Below are positions 38,466-45,972 of a stretch of 45,972 nt of DNA, one piece after another. This stretch comes from Hyphomicrobiaceae bacterium (GTDB taxonomy: Bacteria > Pseudomonadota > Alphaproteobacteria > Rhizobiales > Hyphomicrobiaceae). The stretch spans positions 1 through 45,972 of the forward strand of contig JANXWC010000144.1 of NCBI GenBank assembly GCA_025351355.1, written 5' to 3'. The number at the start of each line of letters is the position of its first letter. The stretch's first letter is position 1. The notes beneath the pieces were generated by a model. That model had not been told where the DNA came from and made no database searches. It saw only the letters and a list, made by a program, of their open reading frames with translations. The translations under genes and the position numbers were made by a program.

Positions 38466-39485
38466 ATGGAAAGTGTTTTCGCAGTCAATTCCAGGCGGAG
38501 CGTTTTGACCGCATTCGCGTCGGTCGTCGCATTTGGCTGTCTGATGTCGAGTGAGGCGCTAGCGCAAACCAAATATCGCTTCGCCTACGATCAACCAAAG
38601 CCGACCGGCTATGGTGTGGCCGGCGACATCTTCAATGCAAAGCTGGCTGAAGTCTCCAAGGGGACGATGGGCACCGATCAGTATCCAGGCGCGCAGCTCG
38701 GACAGGAACCGCAGCTGCTGCAGTTGATCAAGGCCGGCGATCTCGATTTCTGCATCACCGCAACGGCGAATGCTGCAACAGTGTCGCCGCAGGCTGGCGT
38801 CTTCTCGCTGCATTTCCTGTTCCGCGACGAACCGCATCTGATCAAGTCGCTGGCCGATCCCGAAGTGTCGAAGGCCGTGCGCGGCATGATCGACGAGACG
38901 GTCCCCGGCGCACACGCACTGACACTGATGACGCTCGGTTTTCGCAATATCTATTCGAAGAAAGAGATCAAGTCGATCGACGACATGAAGGGTCTGAAGA
39001 TCCGCGTGCAGGCGACGGCTACGGAAGATGCGACGTTCCCGGTGTATGGAACGCAGACGGTGCATATGCCCTTCGGGAGTGTCTATACGTCGCTGCAGAC
39101 CGGCGTGGTCGACGCGGCAGAAAACAGCGTCAACGTCTATCTCGTCAACAAGCACTACGAAGTCGCGCCGGTGATGTCGATGACGGAGCACGAGGCCAAC
39201 AACAGCCTGATCTGGGTATCAGATAAATTATGGAAGTCGCTGACGCCGGAGCAGCAGGGCTGGGTGCAGGCGGCGGCCGATGAAGTCGGCAAGCTGCAAC
39301 CAAGCAAGGCGCTCGAGTTGGAACATCAGTCGCAAACTAAGTTGACGCAGATCGGCGTCAAGATCGTTACCGGGGTCGATAAGAGCGGTATGCAAAAGGT
39401 CGCAGCGCCCATGCTCGAAAAGCTCGCAGGCGAACTCGGCCCGCACGCCTCGAAAATCGCCAAGCTGGTCCAGGCGATCAAGTAA
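38466..39485 (+). CDS. TRAP transporter substrate-binding protein (DctP type)
   Basis: Periplasmic receptor of a tripartite ATP-independent transporter, 339 residues. It has a signal peptide (about 1-33, ending EALA) followed by the DctP-family body: FAYDQPKPTG, LGQEPQLLQLIKAGDLDF, the ligand-contacting Arg in LKIRVQATATE, and GVVDAAENSVNVY. The ligand is likely an organic acid, but the specificity cannot be deduced. GGGAGG precedes the ATG. It is followed by the small and large permeases after a hairpin-containing gap. Confidence 0.92.
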   Translation: MESVFAVNSRRSVLTAFASVVAFGCLMSSEALAQTKYRFAYDQPKPTGYGVAGDIFNAKLAEVSKGTMGTDQYPGAQLGQEPQLLQLIKAGDLDFCITATANAATVSPQAGVFSLHFLFRDEPHLIKSLADPEVSKAVRGMIDETVPGAHALTLMTLGFRNIYSKKEIKSIDDMKGLKIRVQATATEDATFPVYGTQTVHMPFGSVYTSLQTGVVDAAENSVNVYLVNKHYEVAPVMSMTEHEANNSLIWVSDKLWKSLTPEQQGWVQAAADEVGKLQPSKALELEHQSQTKLTQIGVKIVTGVDKSGMQKVAAPMLEKLAGELGPHASKIAKLVQAIK

Positions 39486-39877
39486 GCGAGGTGCCGGGCC
39501 TCTCCTCTTCCGCGTTCCTGGAATTTGGGCAGCGCTTGTTGCGCTGGCCAAATATCCGGGATCCTTTCCGGTCGGAATAAAGTGCAATTGGCCAATGCTT
39601 TGCTTCAGTCCAACCGGCAAAGTTCCCGGCTCTCCTCGCCGAAGGGCGCTGCAGCCGGGAAAGCGGTGTGTGGCTGAGGCGATCAAAGATGCGTGAATCC
39701 CGTAGCCACAGAGGGGAATGGGCAGGGCGCGGTAGTCCCAGTGACCCGAAATTTCAACCATGCAGCTGACGCAGGCCCAAGACCCTATTTGGGCCGAAGG
39801 CCGTCATATCAGGCGCGCTGACGCTGTGTTCCCCACACCCGTCACCAACCGCCCGCCCTTAAAAAACCAAGGCTTCC
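39486..39877 (+). other. 392-bp gap inside the TRAP operon
   Basis: This unusually long interval within a three-gene transporter unit has no supported gene. It holds a strong hairpin at 39523-39553, described separately. A plus-strand frame from 39760 is open but is out of frame with dctQ and without family features. Confidence 0.45.
39523..39553 (+). promoter_or_regulatory. Intercistronic hairpin after the TRAP binding-protein gene
   Basis: ATTTGG(G)CAGCGC pairs with GCGCTG(G)CCAAAT: 12 of 13 positions pair around a 5-nt loop. It lies 38 bp after the dctP stop with no T-run. Such hairpins commonly protect the mRNA of binding-protein genes so that more receptor than permease is made; this role is inferred. 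Confidence 0.6.
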
Positions 39878-40420
39878 ATGTCCGCTTCCATTCTCGTGCC
39901 TCATCGCCAGCGACACTTGAAATGGCCGGCACTCGATCCGCTCGAATGGCTGCTGATGATGCTGTGCGGGACGCTGTTGTTTCTGCTGTGTTTGTCGGTG
40001 GTTTTCGACATTCTGACACGGCTGGCCGGAGCGCCGTGGCTGTGGCTGCAGGAGGTGACGTCGACGCTGTCGGTCTATGGCATTTTCTTCGGCGCGGCGG
40101 TGGCGACGCGGCGCAACGAGCATCTCTATCTGACCGCCATGTCCGATACATTGACCGGGCGTGCACGCAACATCGTCGAGGTGATCATTCGGCTGGTGAT
40201 CATCGGGGTCGCGGTGGTCATGATCGTTTACGGTTACCAGAATTTCATCCGCGGCTTCGGCAGTTTCCGCATGCCGTCGCTGACGCCGATCGCATCGCTC
40301 TATGCAGCGATACCGCTGTCGGGTGCGCTGATTGCGCTGTTTGCCATCGAGCAACTGATTAACGGCATGAAGAATGGGTTCGACCATCCGGCAGACCCGA
40401 TGACGACGGGGCATGGATGA
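39878..40420 (+). CDS. TRAP transporter small permease (DctQ type)
   Basis: A 180-residue inner-membrane protein with four predicted membrane segments: LLMMLCGTLLFLLCLSVVFD, VTSTLSVYGIFFGAAVA, IIRLVIIGVAVVMIVYGY and PIASLYAAIPLSGALIALFA. The RRNEHLYLTAM motif after segment two is typical of DctQ. It works with the large permease at 40464-41804. AAGG precedes the ATG. Confidence 0.9.
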   Translation: MSASILVPHRQRHLKWPALDPLEWLLMMLCGTLLFLLCLSVVFDILTRLAGAPWLWLQEVTSTLSVYGIFFGAAVATRRNEHLYLTAMSDTLTGRARNIVEVIIRLVIIGVAVVMIVYGYQNFIRGFGSFRMPSLTPIASLYAAIPLSGALIALFAIEQLINGMKNGFDHPADPMTTGHG

Positions 40421-40463
40421 TGGGCGTTGAATTCCAGAACACGGCGGCAGGACCAGTTCACCG

Positions 40464-41804
40464 ATGAGCAACACGACCATTCTCATCATGATGACGGCGC
40501 TGTTCCTGACGTTCGGTTATCTCGGCGTGCCCGTGGCCTTTTCGCTGATGGCGGGCGTGCTGCTGGGTACCGTTTTCACCACCGTCAGCTTCCCGACCAT
40601 TATTCAAAAAATGTTCGACGGTATCGACAGCGAGGCGTTGCTGGCTATTCCGTTCTTCCTGCTGGTCGGGGAATTGATGGGCTCGGCCAACGTCGTGCAG
40701 CGGATCGTTAACCTGTCGTTGGCGATGGTCGGCCATATCCGTGGTGGCCTGTCGCAATCGGTTGCCGTCTTCTCGATGTTCTTTTCGGAGATGAGCGGCT
40801 CGACGACGGCTGATGTGGCGGTCATGACGCGGGCGCTCGGCGATCCCATGAAGAAAGAGGGATATTCGCCGCCCTTCATCGCGGCGTTGATCGCCGCGGC
40901 CTCGACGATCGCCGCGCTGGTGCCGCCGTCGATCACCGCCGTCGTGTACGGTGCGGTCGGCAACGTCTCCATCGCCGGGTTGTTCATGGCGGGCATCGTG
41001 CCGGGGCTGATGATCGGCTTCGGGCTCATGGTCTACTGTTATTTCTTCGGACCCGCCGGCATGCGGCGGCCGCGCGCAACGTTCGGCCAGTTCACCGACG
41101 CGGTCAAAGAGGCGGCGTTGCCGCTGATGATCCCGGTCATCCTGCTCGGCGGCATTCTGACTGGGTGGTTCACGCCGACTGAAGCGGGCGTCGTAGCTGT
41201 GTCGTGGATCTTGCTGGTGATCATTCCCATCCTGGCGCGCGGACACATCCGCAGGCTGCCCTATGATTTCTGTCATGCGGGCCTCATCTATTCACTGCCG
41301 CTGATCACGATCGCGGCGGCGTCGGCGTTCGGCTGGATGCTGGCCTACCTGCACGGCGCGGCACTGATTTCTGACTGGATCACCGGCATCTGCGGCAATA
41401 ATCCCGGCATGATCATGCTGATGCTGGTGCTGCTATTCACGATCATCGGCGACTTCATCGAGCCGGTGCCGACGATCATTATCTTCATGCCGCTGGTCAA
41501 TTCGCTGACGGAGGCGGGCAACATCAATCCGGTGCACATGGGCGTGGTGTTGATTGCGACGCTGGCGTTCGGGTTGATCACGCCGCCCTATGGCCTGGTG
41601 CTGCTGATGGCTTCGAAATTCGTCGGCGTGAAATTCTCGGCGGCGCTCAGGGCGGCGTTACCGATCTACGTGGTGTTCCTGGTGACGATCGGGTTTACGA
41701 TCTTTTTCCCCAAGGTGGTGCTATGGTTGCCGAAACAGGTGATACCTGAATCGGTCGGTTGCTTTAAAAGCCCGGGGGGGACAGGCTATGTCTGTCCGCA
41801 GTGA
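40464..41804 (+). CDS. TRAP transporter large permease (DctM type)
   Basis: The 446-residue translocation subunit with about twelve hydrophobic segments and DctM-family motifs: LGVPVAFSLMAGVLLG, LLAIPFFLLVGELMG, SGSTTADVAVM, AAASTIAALVPPSITAVVYG, GFGLITPPYG. It imports substrate using a sodium or proton gradient. It starts 43 bp after dctQ. The last dozen residues (SPGGTGYVCPQ) are an atypical Cys-containing tail and may reflect a moved stop. Confidence 0.92.
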   Translation: MSNTTILIMMTALFLTFGYLGVPVAFSLMAGVLLGTVFTTVSFPTIIQKMFDGIDSEALLAIPFFLLVGELMGSANVVQRIVNLSLAMVGHIRGGLSQSVAVFSMFFSEMSGSTTADVAVMTRALGDPMKKEGYSPPFIAALIAAASTIAALVPPSITAVVYGAVGNVSIAGLFMAGIVPGLMIGFGLMVYCYFFGPAGMRRPRATFGQFTDAVKEAALPLMIPVILLGGILTGWFTPTEAGVVAVSWILLVIIPILARGHIRRLPYDFCHAGLIYSLPLITIAAASAFGWMLAYLHGAALISDWITGICGNNPGMIMLMLVLLFTIIGDFIEPVPTIIIFMPLVNSLTEAGNINPVHMGVVLIATLAFGLITPPYGLVLLMASKFVGVKFSAALRAALPIYVVFLVTIGFTIFFPKVVLWLPKQVIPESVGCFKSPGGTGYVCPQ

Positions 41805-41842
41805 TCATGGTCGCGACGGATTGGTGCAGCGGATAGTTTTTC

Positions 41843-42355
41843 ATGCCCGATGCTCTCAGACTGTTCGTTGGACCGCGTGCGGCGCTGGCGCCGTTCAAGG
41901 CGCTGCAGGGTGACGTCCGGTTCTATGTGCTGACTCGCGACGCCGAGTTGGCGGTGCTGCCGTTCGGCGACGCATTACAAGACCGCATGCACGATCGATA
42001 TGGAACCGGCGACTGGCCTGAAAATCAGGGCATCCTGCTGTCGACCACGGATCAGAGTTTTGCCGCGGACTGTTCGCAGTATGGGCCCATCGCCTACCTG
42101 CAGCGCGATGGTATCGACGGCGCGGAATTGCAAGCAGCGGCGGTCTGGCAGCATGGCCATATCAGCGTTGGGCCGGCCATGCTCGATCTGGGCGGGGCCA
42201 ACGCGCGGCGCGCGGCTCCTTTGCAGCCGATCAATGTGGCGCTGCGGGCGCTCGGCATCACAGCCCTGCCCGGCCAGGATGAAATGAGCAGCTTCGGACT
42301 TGGCGAATATGCGTCGAATGCGGACATCACCGCGCGTGCCCGGGTGTTGGGGTAG
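41843..42355 (+). CDS. Hypothetical protein
   Basis: A 170-residue soluble protein I do not recognise. It has no signal peptide or membrane segment and shows patches such as LRLFVGPRAALAPFKALQGDVRFYVLTRDAELAVLPFGDALQD at the start. It has a few Cys/His but no recognisable metal motif. The reading frame uses the same GC-rich codon pattern as its neighbours, and no strong ribosome site precedes the ATG. It sits 38 bp after dctM and could be the last gene of that unit. Confidence 0.6.
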   Translation: MPDALRLFVGPRAALAPFKALQGDVRFYVLTRDAELAVLPFGDALQDRMHDRYGTGDWPENQGILLSTTDQSFAADCSQYGPIAYLQRDGIDGAELQAAAVWQHGHISVGPAMLDLGGANARRAAPLQPINVALRALGITALPGQDEMSSFGLGEYASNADITARARVLG

Positions 42356-42358
42356 ATC

Positions 42359-42443
42359 CGATTGGGGACGGGCGCGATTGGGGACAGACACCCGTTTTTC
42401 GAGCGTACGAGAAATCAAAATTCGCGCACGCGCGGCTGTCCCC
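42359..42443. repeat. REP-like intergenic repeat of the GGGGACAG type
   Basis: GGGGACAG at 42380-42387 and CTGTCCCC at 42436-42443 are inverted repeats. A tandem pair CGATTGGGGAC (42359-42369, 42375-42385, period 16) lies at its left end. It occupies the gap ahead of polA. It differs from the GTTGGGTC REPINs, so two repeat families appear to be present. Confidence 0.5.
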
Positions 42444-42498
42444 GACCATAGTCCGCTGGATTGGTGACTACCGGCATTTGGCCCGCTATAACCCCGCC

Positions 42499-45486
42499 AT
42501 GACCGACACACCCGAATCGACGCGCGAGATCGCGCGCGCGCTGCATGTCTCGCTGCCGGCCGGCGAACCCGTGCCGGTGGGCAAGGGCAGCCATGTCTAT
42601 CTGATCGATGGCTCCGGCTACATTTTTCGCGCGTTCCATGCGCTGCCGCCGTTGACACGCCCATCCGACGGTCTTCCGGTGGGCGCCGTGCACGGCTTCT
42701 GCGCGATGCTGTGGAAGCTGCTGCAGGACAGTCGCAAGGCCAGCGGGCCGACGCATATCGCGGTGATCTTCGACGCCGGTCGCGCCACGTTCCGCAACGC
42801 GATCTACCCACAATACAAGGCGCACCGGCCGCCCGCACCGGAAGAGCTGATCCCGCAGTTCCCGCTGATCCGCAATGCGGTTACCGCCTTCAATATCGCG
42901 TCCATCGAACAAGATGGCTTCGAGGCCGACGACATCATCGCGACCTATGCGGTGCAAGCTCAGCTGGCCGGCGCGGACGTGACGATCGTGTCGTCGGACA
43001 AGGATCTGATGCAGTTGGTCGGGCCGGGCATCAGCATGCTCGACACGATGAAGAACAAGTCGATCAACCGCGACGAGGTGATCGAAAAATTCGGTGTCGG
43101 GCCCGAGCGCGTGGTCGATGTGCAGTCGCTGGCCGGCGATTCCACCGACAACGTGCCGGGAGTGCCGGGTATCGGCGTCAAGACCGCGGCGGAACTGATC
43201 AAGGAATACGGCGATCTCGATAGTCTGCTGGCGAGGGCCGGCGAGATCAAGCAACCGAAGCGGCGGGAAAAGCTGATCGAATTCGCCGAGCAGGCGCGGA
43301 TTTCGCGCGAGCTGGTGCGGTTGAAGCAGGATGTACCTGTCGTGGCGGCGCTGGATAAGCTGGGCGTGCAACCGACAGGCGCAGAGGCTATGCTGGAATT
43401 CCTGCAGTTGATGGAATTCAACACGCTGACCAAGCGGGTGGCGGATGCGCTGGGTGTGGATGCGCCGCAGCCGTTGGAGCGCTCCGTTGGCGACAGCGTG
43501 CGCGCGCAAGCGGTGGCGCCCACCGAGGGAAGCGCTGCGCCAGCTGGCACCCAACTCGCGGCGGCAGCTCTGCAGGCGCTGCAGGCGGCACGCGTGCCGA
43601 AGATCGATGTGACGAAATATGAAACGGTGCGTGATGCCGCGCGGCTCGCGCAATGGATTGCCGATGCCACCGCCGCGCGACGTGTGTCTTTCGATACGGA
43701 GACCACCAGCCTCGACGCTATGCGCGCTGAGATCGTCGGGTTTTCGCTGGCAACGGCGCCGGGACAGGCTTGCTACGTGCCTCTCGCGCACAACGGCGGC
43801 GCGGGCGACTTGTTCGGCGGTAGCGGGCTGGTGGCGGGGCAGATGGATGCCAAGAGCGCGCTCGCGATGCTGAAGCCGTTGCTCGAAGACGCGTCGGTGC
43901 TGAAGATCGGGCAGAACTTGAAATACGACGCGCTGGTGCTGAACCGTTACAACATTGCGATTCACAGCCTCGACGACACCATGCTGATGTCCTACGTGCT
44001 CGACGGCGGGCGCGGCAGTCACGGCATGGACGCGTTGAGCGAGCGACATCTCGCGCATCGTCCGATCAGTTTCGACACGGTCATTGCGCACGCAGTGGGT
44101 GCGAAAAAAGCGGATAAGACGTTCGCCGGCGTGCCGATCGACAAGGCCACTGAGTATGCCGCCGAAGATGCGGACGTGACGCTGCGACTGTGGATGGCGC
44201 TGAAGCCGCGGCTGGCCGCCGAACGGATGACCACCGTCTATGAAACGCTGGAGCGACCGCTGCTGCCTGTGGTGGTCAGCATGGAGCGGGCGGGGATCAA
44301 GGTCGACCGGCCCATTCTGTCGCGGTTGTCGTCGACGTTTGCCCAAAGGATCGCGCAGCTGGACGAAGAAGTGCAGCAGTTGTCGGGCCATAAATTCAAT
44401 CTGGCGTCGCCCAAGCAACTCGGCGAGTTCCTGTTCGATACGCTGAAGCTGCCGGGCGGCAAGAAAACTAAGTCCGGGCAATGGGAGACGCGGGCGGGGC
44501 TGCTGGACGAACTCGCAGCGAACGAAGAAATTCATGGTGACGCGCGCAAACTGATCAACACGATGCTGGAGTGGCGGCAGCTGTCGAAGTTGAAATCGAC
44601 CTACACCGACTCGTTGCCGGATTTCATCCAGCCGGACACCGGACGCATTCATACATCGTACGCGTTGGCGTCAACGACGACGGGGCGTCTCGCGTCATCC
44701 GATCCCAACCTGCAGAACATCCCCGTGCGTAACAAGGAAGGCCGCGAAATCCGCACGGCGTTCATCGCTGACGCGGGCGCGCAGCTGGTGTCCGCCGACT
44801 ACAGCCAGATCGAGCTGCGCGTGCTGGCACACATCGCCGACATTCCGCAGCTGAAAAAGGCCTTCGCCGACGGCTTGGATATTCATGCCATGACGGCATC
44901 TGAAATGTTCGGCGTGCCGGTCAAGGATATGCCGGCGGAAGTGCGACGGCGCGCCAAGGCGATCAATTTCGGCATCATCTACGGTATCTCGGCGTTCGGG
45001 CTGGCGGCGCAACTGGGTATTTCCAAGCAGGAAGCGGGCGACTACATCACCACCTATTTCAAGCGCTTTCCGGGCATCCGTGGCTACATGGACGCGACCA
45101 AGAAATTCGCGCACGACAAGGGCTACGTCGAAACCATTTTCGGCCGCCGCATTCATTATCCGGAGATCAATACCAAGAACCCCTCGATGCGCGGCTTTCT
45201 CGAGCGCGCCGCCATCAACGCGCCGATCCAGGGCTCGGCCGCCGATATCATCCGGCGTGCGATGATCCGCATGCCCAAGGCGCTAGCCGAGGTCAAGCTC
45301 GCGCGCACGACGATGCTGCTGCAGGTGCACGACGAGTTGATCTTCGAGGTTGCCGACGCGGAAGTCGCCCAGACAATTACGGTGGTGCGGCGGACGATGG
45401 AAGGCAGTGCCGAACCTGCGGTAAAACTTTCTGTGCCCATTCACGTCGACGCCAAAGCCGCGCTCAACTGGGAAGCGGCGCATTGA
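42499..45486 (+). CDS. polA: DNA polymerase I
   Basis: A 995-residue three-domain enzyme for Okazaki-fragment processing and repair synthesis. The 5'-3' exonuclease domain begins with LIDGSGYIFRAFHALPPL and includes QDGFEADDIIATYA and SSDKDLMQLVG. The 3'-5' proofreading domain has an intact DxE (Asp399, Glu401 in FDTETT). Polymerase motifs are A (DYSQIELR, Asp767), B (RRRAKAINFGIIYGIS) and C (VHDELIFEV, Asp945). The ATG at 42499 is preferred over an in-frame TTG at 42478; no Shine-Dalgarno sequence lies ahead, but CTATAAC is about 7 nt upstream, so the mRNA could be leaderless. Confidence 0.95.
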   Translation: MTDTPESTREIARALHVSLPAGEPVPVGKGSHVYLIDGSGYIFRAFHALPPLTRPSDGLPVGAVHGFCAMLWKLLQDSRKASGPTHIAVIFDAGRATFRNAIYPQYKAHRPPAPEELIPQFPLIRNAVTAFNIASIEQDGFEADDIIATYAVQAQLAGADVTIVSSDKDLMQLVGPGISMLDTMKNKSINRDEVIEKFGVGPERVVDVQSLAGDSTDNVPGVPGIGVKTAAELIKEYGDLDSLLARAGEIKQPKRREKLIEFAEQARISRELVRLKQDVPVVAALDKLGVQPTGAEAMLEFLQLMEFNTLTKRVADALGVDAPQPLERSVGDSVRAQAVAPTEGSAAPAGTQLAAAALQALQAARVPKIDVTKYETVRDAARLAQWIADATAARRVSFDTETTSLDAMRAEIVGFSLATAPGQACYVPLAHNGGAGDLFGGSGLVAGQMDAKSALAMLKPLLEDASVLKIGQNLKYDALVLNRYNIAIHSLDDTMLMSYVLDGGRGSHGMDALSERHLAHRPISFDTVIAHAVGAKKADKTFAGVPIDKATEYAAEDADVTLRLWMALKPRLAAERMTTVYETLERPLLPVVVSMERAGIKVDRPILSRLSSTFAQRIAQLDEEVQQLSGHKFNLASPKQLGEFLFDTLKLPGGKKTKSGQWETRAGLLDELAANEEIHGDARKLINTMLEWRQLSKLKSTYTDSLPDFIQPDTGRIHTSYALASTTTGRLASSDPNLQNIPVRNKEGREIRTAFIADAGAQLVSADYSQIELRVLAHIADIPQLKKAFADGLDIHAMTASEMFGVPVKDMPAEVRRRAKAINFGIIYGISAFGLAAQLGISKQEAGDYITTYFKRFPGIRGYMDATKKFAHDKGYVETIFGRRIHYPEINTKNPSMRGFLERAAINAPIQGSAADIIRRAMIRMPKALAEVKLARTTMLLQVHDELIFEVADAEVAQTITVVRRTMEGSAEPAVKLSVPIHVDAKAALNWEAAH

Positions 45487-45710
45487 TGGGGTGGGATGCC
45501 CTACACAATCCATCTGGCGACCTTCGGGGCAGGCCACACGCCTTTTTGCCTTCCTTTCTTCCTCCCCCTCGATGGGGGAGGGCGGAACGCCTTGGCGATA
45601 GATCGGTGTCTCGGTGTTCGCGTCGGGCTCATGGCCGAGCTAGCGCTTAGGCGTTCCGGGTGGGGGTGCCTCAGCTCAGAGCACCACAGTTCAAACTCCC
45701 GCGACGATGT
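45487..45710. other. Repeat-rich non-coding stretch after polA
   Basis: This stretch has no supported gene. It holds an 8-bp hairpin CCTCCCCC/GGGGGAGG (45561-45568 with 45574-45581) and a 10-bp inverted repeat CGGAACGCCT/AGGCGTTCCG (45583-45592 with 45649-45658). No T-run suitable for a terminator follows closely. Together with the REPINs it resembles a repeat cluster at a genome or contig boundary. Confidence 0.5.
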
Positions 45711-45799
45711 GTAGGTTGGGTCAAGCGTTTTAGCGCGACCCAACATCCAAGACCGGCACGTGGAATTGTTGGGTCGCGCAAAAGCTTGACCCAACCTAC
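45711..45799. repeat. REPIN-type element, copy 2 (complete)
   Basis: The perfect 16-bp ends GTAGGTTGGGTCAAGC (45711-45726) and GCTTGACCCAACCTAC (45784-45799) are inverted. The perfect 13-bp inner repeats GCGCGACCCAACA (45733-45745) and TGTTGGGTCGCGC (45767-45779) give two facing REP hairpins with a 21-bp spacer. It is the same family as the copy after rpoC. Confidence 0.8.
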
Positions 45800-45972
45800 G
45801 GCCGATTTGATTGTGTTGGTTAACTGGTTAACACTGCGCTCCGCTCTCAGACGCTGCTGCGGCTGATTCGAACTTTCGACCCCGCGCAGTGTTAACCAGT
45901 TAACCAACACAATCAAATCGGCCGTAGGTTGGGTCAAGCTTTTGCGCGACCCAACAATTCCACGTGCCGGTC
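45751..45972. repeat. Perfect 89-bp inverted repeat reaching the window end
   Basis: The sequence 45751-45839 is the exact reverse complement of 45884-45972, with a 44-bp loop (45840-45883). The right arm ends on the last base of the window, so the true arm may be longer. Each arm holds half a REPIN plus a unique segment with GGTTAACTGGTTAACA. Either a natural long palindrome or a fold-back artefact at an assembly edge. Confidence 0.85.

Noticed and set aside
42415-44652. 745-codon frame antisense to polA
   Set aside because: Shadow of polA; no recognisable domain.

Overview
The window reads as chromosomal DNA of an alphaproteobacterium, most likely a member of the Hyphomicrobiales (Rhizobiales). 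This is inferred from GC-rich coding DNA, the order tRNA-Trp/secE/nusG/rplK/rplA/rplJ/rplL/rpoB/rpoC, the protein sequences of RpoB, RpoC and L10, and a NifU-like/yidD pair near hisI. No species can be named from the sequence alone. Genes are packed on both strands, with no CRISPR array, no rRNA operon and no intact autonomous transposon.

Layout. 1-8.1 kb holds accessory metabolism: a small membrane protein, uracil-DNA glycosylase (ung), a cytochrome P450 whose stop codon abuts the stop of a convergent alkylsulfatase, an LpxL-like acyltransferase and a short-chain dehydrogenase. 8.1-9.0 kb has a small secreted Gly/Tyr-rich protein and a YbjQ-family protein. 9.17-21.8 kb is the core transcription/translation block from tRNA-Trp to rpoC, with strong hairpins in the gaps before rplJ, rpoB and rpoC. 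A REP/REPIN repeat flanked by a 23-bp duplication lies between the rpoC stop and its terminator. 22-25.6 kb has a divergent TPP-enzyme/Gfo-Idh-MocA pair and a RelE-type toxin-antitoxin operon. 26-28.5 kb has a patatin-like lipase, hisI, a NifU-like protein with altered ligands, and yidD. 28.5-33.3 kb has a TadG-like VWA protein, a candidate small RNA, a methyltransferase, rnhB, a haloacid dehalogenase and a lipoprotein.

The most striking structure is at 33310-34572. A 1263-bp unit is bounded by 38-bp inverted repeats (GGGG...TAAG type) and an exact 5-bp duplication, TTTGA, which are the hallmarks of a Tn3-family insertion. It contains no transposase and one RES-domain (toxin-like) gene without a visible antitoxin. 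It landed on the stop codon of the lipoprotein gene. I read it as a non-autonomous Tn3-type mobile cassette.

34.6-45.5 kb has a sarcosine-oxidase-like flavoenzyme, isovaleryl-CoA dehydrogenase, a double GNAT protein, a TRAP transporter (SBP, small and large permease), an unknown protein and polA. The last 260 bp contain a REPIN and a perfect 89-bp inverted repeat (44-bp loop) that runs exactly to the window edge. This could be an assembly boundary or a real long palindrome.

The central block supplies core RNA polymerase, the antitermination factor NusG, the SecE translocon subunit and the ribosomal stalk. The flanking genes are mostly independent units. The candidate small RNA (about 29997-30067, minus strand) has a CU-rich, anti-Shine-Dalgarno loop followed by a textbook Rho-independent terminator, with no gene upstream to account for it.
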